Assembly: GCA_964564325.1 (NCBI GenBank)
Contig: CAZMBD010000016.1
Span: 1-28,142, forward strand
Direction: 5' to 3'
Source: JAAZMA01 sp964564325
GTDB lineage: Bacteria > Bacillota > Clostridia > Tissierellales > Tepidimicrobiaceae
Length of the DNA: 28,142 nt
In this document: positions 1 through 7,191 of the stretch, piece after piece
Layout of the letters: each line of letters starts with the position of its first letter
Numbering within the stretch: position 1 is the first letter of the stretch
Notes under the pieces: model-generated
Database searches by the model: none
Told to the model about the DNA's origin: nothing
Seen by the model: the letters and a program-made list of their open reading frames with translations, nothing else
Translations under genes and position numbers: made by a program

Positions 1-29
1 TAATAATTAATTGTGAAGGGAGATATATA

Positions 30-956
30 ATGTATTCTGTTAATAACTTTACTCAAATTTATGGGAACAATATAGCTATTGATGATATAAGTTTTAACAT
101 AGAAGCAGGAAATATTATGGGATTAATTGGCACTAATGGTGCGGGAAAAACTACAATAATAAAAGCTTCTTGTGGACTATTAAAACCAACAAAAGGAGAT
201 ATCTCTATTTTTGGTAGAAATATAAAAACTCATCGAAAAGAATATATTAGAAATTTAGGAGCAGTTCTAGAAGGTAATAGAAATATTTATATGAGACTTA
301 CTCCAGAAGAAAATATTGAGTATTTTGCTAGGATGCGAAATATAGGTAAATCAGAATATCTTTCTAGAATGAATATATTATTGGAACTTTTTGAGCTGGA
401 ACATAAACGAAAAACAGAATGCATTAGTCTTTCAAGGGGTATGCAGCAGAAAGTAGCAATATGTTGTAGTATAATACATAATCCAAAAATAATTTTTTTA
501 GATGAGCCCACATTAGGGCTTGATTTTGAATCAGTAAAAATCATTGAGAAGATTATTAAAGACCTAGGATCAGAGGATAGAATTATTGTAATTACCTCAC
601 ATGATTTAGATTTTATTTCAAGACTTGTAAATCATGTCGTTGTTATAGATAAAGGAAGGAAAGTATTAGATAGTCCCATTAATGAATTGGAATCCTTAAA
701 AGCTAAAGATTTTTTTGAGGTGATTATACCTATAGGATATTCTTTATTCGAAGATGACAGGATTATTGAAATAATAAGTGAAATGGATACCATTAAGATA
801 AGATTTAAGATTCAATCGCCTTATGAAGCTAAATCCATCATTAACAGATTTCAGAACAATTCAATCCCAATTCTAGATATGTATAAGAGTAAATATGAAT
901 TGAAAGATTTATATATGGATCTGGTGAAAAAAGATAAAGGAGTAGTGAAACAATGA
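30..956 (+). CDS. ABC transporter ATP-binding protein (ABC-2 exporter type)
   Basis: This 308-residue protein is the ATPase subunit of an ABC exporter. The Walker A motif GTNGAGKTT is at residues 34-42, the signature LSRGMQQ at 134-140, Walker B IIFLDEP at 154-160 and the switch His at 191. The Q-loop position reads VLEGNRN, so Glu81 replaces the usual Gln. An E-loop of this kind is known from LanF-type lantibiotic immunity ATPases but also from other ABC-2 ATPases. About 100 residues after the nucleotide-binding domain form a C-terminal extension typical of drug or bacteriocin exporters. A GAAGGGAG ribosome site precedes the ATG. The stop codon overlaps the start of the permease gene (ATGA), so the two are translationally coupled. 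The substrate is unknown. A lantibiotic immunity role is possible, but degraded DNA separates the pair from the lanthipeptide operon. Confidence 0.9.
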   Translation: MYSVNNFTQIYGNNIAIDDISFNIEAGNIMGLIGTNGAGKTTIIKASCGLLKPTKGDISIFGRNIKTHRKEYIRNLGAVLEGNRNIYMRLTPEENIEYFARMRNIGKSEYLSRMNILLELFELEHKRKTECISLSRGMQQKVAICCSIIHNPKIIFLDEPTLGLDFESVKIIEKIIKDLGSEDRIIVITSHDLDFISRLVNHVVVIDKGRKVLDSPINELESLKAKDFFEVIIPIGYSLFEDDRIIEIISEMDTIKIRFKIQSPYEAKSIINRFQNNSIPILDMYKSKYELKDLYMDLVKKDKGVVKQ

Positions 957-1726
957 ATTTATTAATTGGACAAATAAAAAAGACCTATATAGGAATTAAG
1001 CGTTATTGGTTTGGTTCTTTAACAGATTTATTATTTTATTATATTCTTTTCATGATTATATTTTTATATACAAGGAATATGAAGGCAGTGGATCCTATCG
1101 TAATTGAAATGGAAATTACAAAGCTAATAATTGGGTATGTAAGTTGGTTTTTCTTCTCTCTTACATTATCTTTTATTAGTAATAGTTTGTATTCAGAAAT
1201 GCTAACAGGTACATTTGAACAATTAAGCTTAACAGGTACTTCAGTTCAGAGCATTATGTTTGTAAGATTTTTAGTTGCTGCTTTGCAAAATATATTGACT
1301 ATGATCCCATTTACTATTATTCTGTTACTAAGTACAGGTATTCGTTTACATCTTTCTATTGAAATGTTATGGGTATTCTTAATTTTAATGATGGGTATTT
1401 TAGGTTTATCATTTTTATTAGGAGGATTAACTATTAGATTTAAGAATACAGGACAATTAGCATTCATAATAAGTGCCATTTTTTTAGGAACTAGTATAAT
1501 TAATATCGACTATTCATCTGATTTGGCAAAGAAGATATCATTAGTTATTCCTTTTGTAAAGGGCCAGGATTTATTAAAGGAATTATCAATTAACTCCAAT
1601 ATAATTACTGGTAGAATGTATATCATTTTACTTGTAAATGCAATTATATATTTGATACTTGGATTGATAATATTTCAGATTTTATATAATAGGACAAGAG
1701 CTCGGGGAATGCTTATAAGATATTAA
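953..1726 (+). CDS. ABC-2 type transporter permease
   Basis: This 257-residue integral membrane protein has about six hydrophobic segments, roughly at residues 20-40, 55-80, 100-130, 135-165, 170-185 and 220-245. That is the usual layout and length of an ABC-2 permease. It would form the membrane channel for the ATPase encoded just upstream, whose stop codon it overlaps by four bases. Only one permease gene is visible, so the exporter would be a homodimer, unlike LanFEG systems with two permeases. No poly-T terminator follows. A GGGGAA/TTCCCC inverted repeat spans the stop codon (1704-1740), but it lacks a T-run. The substrate cannot be told from the sequence. Confidence 0.85.
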   Translation: MNLLIGQIKKTYIGIKRYWFGSLTDLLFYYILFMIIFLYTRNMKAVDPIVIEMEITKLIIGYVSWFFFSLTLSFISNSLYSEMLTGTFEQLSLTGTSVQSIMFVRFLVAALQNILTMIPFTIILLLSTGIRLHLSIEMLWVFLILMMGILGLSFLLGGLTIRFKNTGQLAFIISAIFLGTSIINIDYSSDLAKKISLVIPFVKGQDLLKELSINSNIITGRMYIILLVNAIIYLILGLIIFQILYNRTRARGMLIRY

Positions 1727-1784
1727 GCTATTTGTTCCCCAATATACTAATATCTTATATCCTTATATCCTTATATATTTATGA

Positions 1785-1932
1785 TTATAATCTATAAGGC
1801 CTTCTTCCTCCATCTTTTTTTAATTCCCTAAATAATGAAGGTCTTTGTATACCAAATTTTTCTGCTAATTCTTTTTTAGAGATGCTTAATTTAATGGTAG
1901 TATTATTTTTTGAAAATGCCAAACTTTCACTA
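1785..1932 (-). pseudogene. Crp/Fnr-family regulator, C-terminal HTH fragment
   Basis: On the minus strand an open frame of about 48 codons ends at a TAA (1785-1787). It reads through a helix-turn-helix containing SKKELAEKFGIQRPSLFREL, which matches the C-terminal DNA-binding helices of Crp/Fnr regulators (SRKELAxxLGVxRPSLSREL pattern). No effector domain or start codon lies upstream: the frame stops matching at about 1932, exactly where the copy-1 direct repeat begins. It is therefore a truncated remnant left by the rearrangement that placed the repeat here. Family assignment is from motif recognition only. Confidence 0.6.
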
Positions 1933-1934
1933 AT

Positions 1935-2168
1935 AACAAGATTAAAATAAACGAAAAATATTGTATAAGCTGTGGTATTTACGAAAAATTAGCTCCAGAA
2001 AACTTTAAAGTAGAAAATAAAAAGGCAAAAGTTATAGATGAAAATATAGAAGACAAGCATAAGAATAAAATAAAAAAAGCAGAGAAAAAGTGTTCAGCTA
2101 ATGCTATAATTCTTGGTGATGTAAAAAAGTTATATCAAACTAAATATAGAGATAATTTGGAACACTAA
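1935..2168 (+). pseudogene. Orphan ferredoxin-like tail (duplicate of the permease gene 3' end)
   Basis: An open frame of 77 codons ending in TAA (2166-2168) is identical to the 3' end of the broken permease gene at 10445-11085, but here it has no upstream gene body or start site. It encodes a single-cluster ferredoxin-like segment: CISCG, then APENF, then a distal KKCSANAI. The third Cys of the classical CxxCxxC motif is replaced by Tyr, and the Pro after the distal Cys by Ser. It is therefore either a variant cluster site or one losing function. It lies at the left end of direct repeat copy 1. Confidence 0.7.
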
Positions 2169-2202
2169 GGGCACGAGAAGAAACAATTTTTCTGTGCCCT
2201 TT
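2169..2202 (+). terminator. Hairpin terminator after the ferredoxin-like tail (copy 1)
   Basis: GGGCAC pairs with GTGCCC, with further partial pairing inside, immediately after the TAA. A short CTTT follows. It sits between two convergent reading frames and could serve both. The same element is at 11086-11119. Confidence 0.55.
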
Positions 2203-2241
2203 CAAGTCTAAGAAGATAGTATAGAGATTTATGATTTTGTA

Positions 2242-3246
2242 TTATCCCTTTAGATTATTTGCAGTTTTTCTGTTATAGATTTCTTTTAGTTCTCCAAAAC
2301 CTTTTTTGATTCTTTCTAATGCGTTTTCCTTTTCTTCTAATTCATTCGCAAATTTATCAATCCAAGATTTTTTCTTTTTTTCGGATAAAGACTTTGATTT
2401 GCATAAACCCTCTTCAATTTCGGCGAGATATTTTTCTAGTTCAAATATTAATTCTTTTGCTCTGCTAATGTCTGAGTAGATATAGCATAAGATTGCAATA
2501 TAAAGATATAATACATAAAGATGTTTATCAATGCTTTTATCTTCTAACATTTTTTCTACTAAAAAAAAGTCGACGAATTTCACTCGCCCTTCAAAGAAGG
2601 AATTTTCTTCATCATTGGTCATATTTATTAAGTGTTTTTTTGGGTTTTTATGAAGAAGATAAGATAAATATAGAAAGATGGTAAAAGAATCTTTGTGCTC
2701 TAGCAAATAAATACCATTACCATCACTGATAATAAAGTATGAAAAATCCTTATCAACAATTACATTTAGAAAACTTAAAATGAGCAAAATTAATATTATT
2801 AATTTTAAAGGAAATGAAGATTTCCGAATTATAATGAAATTCAGAACAATAAAAAACAAGGTAATCCATTGAAAAAGGGGGCCTCCTAAGAGAAATAATT
2901 TAAATTTTTTATTAAATGTTAAGAGATCAAATTTTTGAGAAAGTAATTCATCGGGAAAACATATAAGAGTGTGACCACCAGTAAAAGAGTTTTCTTTAAC
3001 ATATTTCAATTTCCAGCCATTTTTTGTATTATAAAATCTTAATTTTGCTATATCCATTTTAGAAACATTAAAACCAACAGCTTTAGCCATAAATGCATGA
3101 CCTAGTTCATGAATAAATGTGGAAATAAATTTAGTGAGTATAAATAGTATAATAAATCCCAATATACTGTCATTCCAAAAATAATACCAAGGATCGGGGA
3201 GAATCCATATTTCTATGCAATCTTGTATGTATTCAAACAATTTCAT
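2242..3246 (-). CDS. M50 (site-2-protease-like) membrane metallopeptidase, copy 1
   Basis: This 334-residue membrane protein carries the zinc-binding HELGH motif at residues 46-50 inside the first hydrophobic segment, as in M50 intramembrane peptidases. A second conserved region, SDG in a hydrophobic context near residue 180, could provide the third zinc ligand. Further hydrophobic stretches lie around residues 120-170. The C-terminal third is charged and probably coiled coil (ELEKYLAEIEEG, then a Lys/Glu-rich end). The ATG at 3246 is chosen because AAAGGAGGGATAAAT precedes it. The GTG 27 bases upstream would start only about five bases from the -10 box. The gene is divergent from lanA1. A paralogue lies at 11159-12130, with near-identical ends and a diverged middle. 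A role in leader processing or self-protection is inferred from context, not shown. Confidence 0.75.
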   Translation of the reverse strand: MKLFEYIQDCIEIWILPDPWYYFWNDSILGFIILFILTKFISTFIHELGHAFMAKAVGFNVSKMDIAKLRFYNTKNGWKLKYVKENSFTGGHTLICFPDELLSQKFDLLTFNKKFKLFLLGGPLFQWITLFFIVLNFIIIRKSSFPLKLIILILLILSFLNVIVDKDFSYFIISDGNGIYLLEHKDSFTIFLYLSYLLHKNPKKHLINMTNDEENSFFEGRVKFVDFFLVEKMLEDKSIDKHLYVLYLYIAILCYIYSDISRAKELIFELEKYLAEIEEGLCKSKSLSEKKKKSWIDKFANELEEKENALERIKKGFGELKEIYNRKTANNLKG

Positions 3247-3277
3247 ATTTATCCCTCCTTTGGAAATATACACAATT

Positions 3278-3305
3278 ATATTATCAGAAAAAAAATCAAA
3301 GTCAA
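3278..3305 (-). promoter_or_regulatory. Promoter for M50 copy 1
   Basis: On the minus strand TTGACT (3305-3300) is followed after 16 bases by TAATAT (3283-3278), about 32 bases before the ATG at 3246. The same sequence lies upstream of M50 copy 2. Confidence 0.55.
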
Positions 3306-3362
3306 GAAAAAAACACAGTATTTTTACACCTTTTATAGATAGAAAACGAATTTTTATAAAAG

Positions 3363-3390
3363 TTTAACAAATTTTACAAAAAATTTACAA
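3363..3390. promoter_or_regulatory. Candidate operator: three TTTA(A)CA repeats
   Basis: TTTAACA, TTTACA and TTTACA begin at 3363, 3373 and 3384, about one helical turn apart, directly upstream of the lanA1 -35 box and between the divergent promoters. The spacing suggests an activator or repressor site. Copy 2 is identical (12247-12274). No regulator gene is visible, and in AT-rich DNA chance cannot be excluded. Confidence 0.3.
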
Positions 3391-3397
3391 AAAAAGC

Positions 3398-3424
3398 TTG
3401 ACTAATATATATATATAATATAAT
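3398..3424 (+). promoter_or_regulatory. Promoter of the lanthipeptide operon
   Basis: TTGACT (3398-3403) is followed by a TA-rich spacer and TATAAT (3419-3424). The spacing is 15 bases; a TAATCA at spacing 17 is an alternative -10. About 105 bases of leader separate it from the lanA1 start. The same promoter is at 12282-12308 in direct repeat copy 2. Confidence 0.6.
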
Positions 3425-3451
3425 CAGCATCATAGGGGTAAGCGAAATAAT

Positions 3452-3505
3452 GTGAAATCAAGGGAAGAAGTTGTGATCTTGATTTTTTCGTTGGGTATGA
3501 CATAG
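3452..3505 (+). promoter_or_regulatory. lanA1 leader: attenuator-like hairpin overlapping a 17-codon ORF
   Basis: AAATCAAG (3455-3462) pairs with CTTGATTT (3478-3485) and is followed by further T residues, giving an attenuator-like hairpin in the transcribed leader. The same bases can encode a 17-codon peptide starting at GTG 3452 and ending at TAG 3503. The ORF is kept in repeat copy 2 despite two substitutions. The stem has few GC pairs and the ribosome site (AGGGG, 13 bases upstream) is weak, so either reading is tentative. Confidence 0.35.
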
Positions 3506-3530
3506 AGAAAAATAAAAGGGGGTTTTAATT

Positions 3531-3776
3531 GTGGAAAAATTGTGTGGGAAAAGTATGAGGGAAATGAGTAGGACAGAAATGATGGAGCTTTATGGTGGGA
3601 AAAATCCTATTGATGAGGGTTATGAAGAAAATGGTATTTCAGAAATCGCAACGAAAACATCAAAAATATCTATTAGTGTAACAGTGACATACTATATAAC
3701 TAGAAAGATTTCAGAATATATAAGTAGAAAAAGAGGTCAAGAAAGTTATATAAATAGTTGTCAAGCTGGTTGTTAA
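3531..3776 (+). CDS. Class II lanthipeptide precursor LanA1
   Basis: This 81-residue precursor begins at a GTG preceded by AAGGGGG eight bases away. The leader ends in a double glycine at residues 22-23. The segment MSRTEMMELYGG fits the pattern cut by C39 peptidases, with conserved positions -12, -8, -7 and -4. The likely core is residues 24-81. It has 13 Ser/Thr (37, 41, 43, 44, 47, 49, 51, 53, 57, 61, 65, 72, 76) but only two Cys (77 and 81), both at the C-terminus. A short stretch alternates Ser/Thr with hydrophobic residues (KISISVTVTYYIT). The leader motif is shared with the next gene, so both should be substrates of the same LanM and LanT. At most two thioether rings can form. Confidence 0.85.
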   Translation: MEKLCGKSMREMSRTEMMELYGGKNPIDEGYEENGISEIATKTSKISISVTVTYYITRKISEYISRKRGQESYINSCQAGC

Positions 3777-3822
3777 AAATTAGATTGCGGCTAAAACACA
3801 TTTAAAGGGGTGAGGATTATTT

Positions 3823-4071
3823 ATGAAGGAATTATGTGGAATAAGCATGAAGGAAATGACCAAAGATGAAATGCTTTCATTGTATGGAGGAGATGAAAAT
3901 AATTATATCAATAAACCAGATGAAGGAACAGATGCAGTTGCTATAAGTGTTTTAACATATATATCTTTGACGCTTATAAGTGGCTTAATAGGAATATCAG
4001 ATGGAGCATGGATAGGTTATAGCGAAGGTTGGGAAAGATCTGAAAAGATTAGTTGTAGAGCTAAACCTTAG
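3823..4071 (+). CDS. Class II lanthipeptide precursor LanA2
   Basis: This 82-residue precursor starts at an ATG after AAAGGGGTGAGG. Its leader matches LanA1: ELCGxSMxEM near the N-terminus, then MTKDEMLSLYGG ending in the double glycine at 22-23. The core (24-82) is hydrophobic and Gly-rich in the middle, with 10 Ser/Thr (36, 42, 45, 48, 50, 53, 59, 67, 73, 77) and a single Cys (78). At most one thioether ring is therefore possible. Both cores keep a Ser-Cys pair near the C-terminus. Two different cores with one leader type suggest a two-component product, although this could also be two independent peptides. It lies 46 bases after lanA1 and upstream of a strong hairpin before lanM. Confidence 0.82.
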   Translation: MKELCGISMKEMTKDEMLSLYGGDENNYINKPDEGTDAVAISVLTYISLTLISGLIGISDGAWIGYSEGWERSEKISCRAKP

Positions 4072-4101
4072 AGATATTGCTAGTTGCATTGAGGGAAGAC
4101 G

Positions 4102-4142
4102 TTTTCCAATGACGATACAATAATTGTATCGTCATTGGAAAA
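4102..4142 (+). promoter_or_regulatory. Perfect 19-bp hairpin between lanA2 and lanM
   Basis: Bases 4102-4120 pair perfectly with 4124-4142 around a three-base loop. No T-run follows (AATTATCAG), so it is not a standard intrinsic terminator. Between precursor and synthetase genes such a stem usually stabilises the upstream message or reduces read-through, giving more precursor than enzyme. That role is inferred. Confidence 0.8.
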
Positions 4143-4163
4143 TTATCAGTTAGGGGGGTTATT

Positions 4164-7100
4164 ATGGAATACAAATTAGCATCTTTGAGAGAGAGATATG
4201 AAGTATGGGAAGATGAAGAGAATCTTACCTTAAATAAAAATGCATTGAAAAAATGGCGAGAGGAAATGTCTATATTAGAGGATAGACATTTTGAAAAAAT
4301 GCTAAATAATCTAAAATATGATGCTATTATCTTTTCAAATGCCGTGTCCAAGGATATTTCTGATAGAATTAAGGACAAATATACCAAAAAGGTTAAGAAT
4401 TCTGATTGGTATAAGATTTATGAAGAAATTATGGAAGAGAAGGAAAATCCAGAGATAATGGAGGGGATAAAAGAAAACTATAGTGCTTGTACATATGATT
4501 TTATTGTATTTTTTGTTGAAAAATTGGAAGAAACTATGGGAAAAGTTAAAAACATTGATTTATCAGAGGATTTTCTTGTTAAAAGTTTTGAGGGTTATAT
4601 TGCACATTTGATGGATTTGACATTGAAGGCACAGATTGTAGACCTAAATGATAATAAGATTCAGCTAAAATCTGAAGATTCAGAAGAACGATTGAAAGAG
4701 TATTTTAGAGGTTTTTCAAAGAGCAAAAGACGAATAGAGTTTTTGAATAAATATCCCCTGTTAAAATATTATCTGACTATTCATACCAGCTTGTTTTTAA
4801 AATACATAATTGAAATTATACAAAATGTAGATAAAGATGTATTTGAAATGAGGGAAGTGTTTGCGCGAAATTTAATAGAATTAACCGATATTGTTGCAGA
4901 TAAAGGAGATTCGCATTCTGGAAATAAGAGTGTTGTTATATTGGAATTTGATAACAAAGATAGAATAGTTTATAAACCAAAGAACTTGATGATTGTTGAA
5001 AGTTATAATAATTTCATAAATTGGTTAAATGAAGATTCCTCTATACTTTCCTTAAAGACATTTAAGATTTTACCTAAGGAAGAATATTCTTATGAAGAAT
5101 TTGTAAAAGCTGAGTCTTGTAAAAATGAAGAAGAGGTAAGGGAATATTATGAAAAATTGGGGCAGTTGACGGGAGTTATTTTTTATTTAAACGGTAATGA
5201 TATTCATATGGAAAATTTAATGGCTGTAGGTTCAGATCCTATACTAGTAGATATTGAGACGCTTTTACAATCTCCTAGGAGATATGTAGATGAAGTAAAA
5301 GATACGATAAATTATCATTTTAGAAGCTTAGATAGGACATTGATATTGCCAGGAGTATATATTGGGAAAAAGGATAAAATAGATCTTAGTGCAATATCAG
5401 GTGGATTGAAGGAGGAGAGTATGGAGGTTTTTTCACCAGTAGATTTGAATAATGATAATGTTCGATTTGACATGGTGCCATTCCATCATGAAGTTGGCAA
5501 AAACACACCTTTTCAAGAAGGAGAGGAAGTTAATTATTGGTTGTATAAAGAGGACTTTATAAGAGGTTTTAAAAATATTAGCAAACTATTTGTCGAAAAA
5601 AAACTGGAAATAAAGGCGCTGTTAAGTCAATGTTTTAAAGATAAGTATATTCGGGTTATTTTTAAAAACACCAATGAATATTTTAGGATTATAAACAGTT
5701 GCTATCATCCTGATTTGCTGACTGATTTCTTGGATTTGGAAAAGGTTTTGGAAAATATGTGGATGGATTTTTACAAAGAATCTTCAATCATTGAATCGGA
5801 GATAGAAGATATGAGACATGGCGATGTACCTTTGTTTATGCAATCAGCATCCCGTGGGACTGTTTATGATTCCCAAAAAGTAAAGCGAGAATTTGAAACA
5901 GATATAAGTATTGCTCCATTAGAATATCTGATGGAAACTATAGAGGATATTGATGAAAAATCTATTGCTAGAAATATTGATATTATTAATTATTCCATGG
6001 GAAATTATGTGGAAAGAAAACGAGAATATTTTATTCATCTATATTTTGAGGAAGTTCCAATTCGAAAATTAGGGAAGAAAAAAGTAGAAAAGGATTATGA
6101 AGACTATATTATAGATATTTATCAAAAAATAAATGATAGCAAACTGGTTATAGACAAAGAAGACTTTTGGGAAAAAGTAAGTGAAGTTAAAGATGGCATA
6201 TATAAGGTAAGTATAGGGGATAATGGATTATATAATGATACTGCAGGTGTATTATTATTTTTACTTACCTATGAAAAGCTTATTTCTAAAAGTTCCATAG
6301 AGATAAAAACTATTACTAATAAATTAGCTGAAAGATTAATTATAAGAGAAGAAAACGGGTTTTCAGGTTCGACAGGGCTTGCTTATGCTCTCTATCTCAT
6401 GAATGAAATTAGTGGAGATTTATATTATAGAGATAAGTATGTTAATGTAAGGAATGATTGTAATAAGCAAATTGTGGAAAAATTGGGGAAAAGGCATTTT
6501 CATACGGATTATTTGAATGGACTGACTTCATATTTGACAGTTCTTTTGAAAGGTGAGGAAATTTTAGATTCAGAAAACTTTTTTACTATAAATAAAATTA
6601 TTGAGTATATAAAGAAAGAATTTGCTATCGATAAATCGGAAGTGGGCTTGGCACATGGTGTTACAGGACTTACTTCTTTATGGCATCAAGTGGCAAAATT
6701 TACTAATGACAAATCGGACAAGCAATTTTTGCAAGAATTAGAAAAGGTAGAAGAAGAGGAGTTGAAATTAGAAGCTTTAAATAATCATTGGTGTCGGGGA
6801 AATACAGGGGTTGCTTTTTCAATGCTTAAAAGATATGAGTTAACGCAAAATAACAAGTACTTAGAAAAATTTGATGAAGTATTTCAAAATATAATTGAAC
6901 AGTCTATGATGCGAGGAGATATGTATTGTCATGGCAATATTTCAGTAGTCGACCTATGTTTAGAAGCGTATACAGTTTTAAAAGATGAGAAATTTTATCG
7001 GATTGCAAAAATAATAGCAGATAATATGTTATATAATTTCGATAAAAATCATGAGTATTTTTTATATCACGAAAATTTGATCGCAGATTTAAGTTTATTT

Positions 7101-7178
7101 ACTGGATTGTCTGGTATTGGATATGTTCTTTGCAGATTATTGTTTGTTGATAAGATTCCGACATTGACGATTTTATAA
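4164..7178 (+). CDS. lanM: Class II lanthipeptide synthetase LanM
   Basis: This 1004-residue bifunctional enzyme is of normal length for LanM. The N-terminal dehydratase domain shows the kinase-like catalytic elements IVYKPKNL (Lys271), NGNDIHMENL (343-352; Asp346, His348, Asn351) and VDIETLL (362-368). It would phosphorylate and then eliminate Ser/Thr in the core peptides. The C-terminal LanC-like cyclase domain has all expected residues: catalytic His831 in GLAHGVTG, and zinc ligands Cys877 (HWCRGNTG) and Cys922-His923 (YCHGN). Cys addition to dehydroamino acids should therefore work. A run of G before the ATG serves as ribosome site. It is the third gene of the operon, after two precursors and a hairpin. 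Both active sites look intact. Confidence 0.95.
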   Translation: MEYKLASLRERYEVWEDEENLTLNKNALKKWREEMSILEDRHFEKMLNNLKYDAIIFSNAVSKDISDRIKDKYTKKVKNSDWYKIYEEIMEEKENPEIMEGIKENYSACTYDFIVFFVEKLEETMGKVKNIDLSEDFLVKSFEGYIAHLMDLTLKAQIVDLNDNKIQLKSEDSEERLKEYFRGFSKSKRRIEFLNKYPLLKYYLTIHTSLFLKYIIEIIQNVDKDVFEMREVFARNLIELTDIVADKGDSHSGNKSVVILEFDNKDRIVYKPKNLMIVESYNNFINWLNEDSSILSLKTFKILPKEEYSYEEFVKAESCKNEEEVREYYEKLGQLTGVIFYLNGNDIHMENLMAVGSDPILVDIETLLQSPRRYVDEVKDTINYHFRSLDRTLILPGVYIGKKDKIDLSAISGGLKEESMEVFSPVDLNNDNVRFDMVPFHHEVGKNTPFQEGEEVNYWLYKEDFIRGFKNISKLFVEKKLEIKALLSQCFKDKYIRVIFKNTNEYFRIINSCYHPDLLTDFLDLEKVLENMWMDFYKESSIIESEIEDMRHGDVPLFMQSASRGTVYDSQKVKREFETDISIAPLEYLMETIEDIDEKSIARNIDIINYSMGNYVERKREYFIHLYFEEVPIRKLGKKKVEKDYEDYIIDIYQKINDSKLVIDKEDFWEKVSEVKDGIYKVSIGDNGLYNDTAGVLLFLLTYEKLISKSSIEIKTITNKLAERLIIREENGFSGSTGLAYALYLMNEISGDLYYRDKYVNVRNDCNKQIVEKLGKRHFHTDYLNGLTSYLTVLLKGEEILDSENFFTINKIIEYIKKEFAIDKSEVGLAHGVTGLTSLWHQVAKFTNDKSDKQFLQELEKVEEEELKLEALNNHWCRGNTGVAFSMLKRYELTQNNKYLEKFDEVFQNIIEQSMMRGDMYCHGNISVVDLCLEAYTVLKDEKFYRIAKIIADNMLYNFDKNHEYFLYHENLIADLSLFTGLSGIGYVLCRLLFVDKIPTLTIL

Positions 7179-7191
7179 GGGGGTTTTAATA

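Larger units (their letters stand above)
1933..3586. repeat. Long direct repeat, copy 1 (left of lanthipeptide operon)
   Basis: Bases 1933-3586 recur at 10850-12457 in the same orientation. The offset is 8917 on the left and 8884 on the right, because the M50 gene in copy 2 is 33 bases shorter. The repeat covers an orphan ferredoxin-like tail, a terminator, the M50 gene, the divergent promoter region and the first 56 bases of lanA1. About 370 bases at the left end and about 280 around the promoters are almost identical between copies, while bases about 2472-2985 have diverged. The left junction abuts the Crp/Fnr remnant. Confidence 0.93.

Noticed and set aside
1704..1740. Terminator hairpin at the ABC permease stop codon
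   Set aside because: GGGGAA and TTCCCC can pair, but no T-run follows and the interior pairs poorly.
3247..3273. GTG start at 3273 for M50 copy 1 (and 12157 for copy 2)
   Set aside because: It lies about five bases from the -10 box, and the good ribosome site is placed for the downstream ATG.
3756..3776. AviCys formation at the LanA1 C-terminal Cys
   Set aside because: The residue three before the terminal Cys is Gln, not Ser or Thr, and the flavoprotein is not of the LanD decarboxylase fold.
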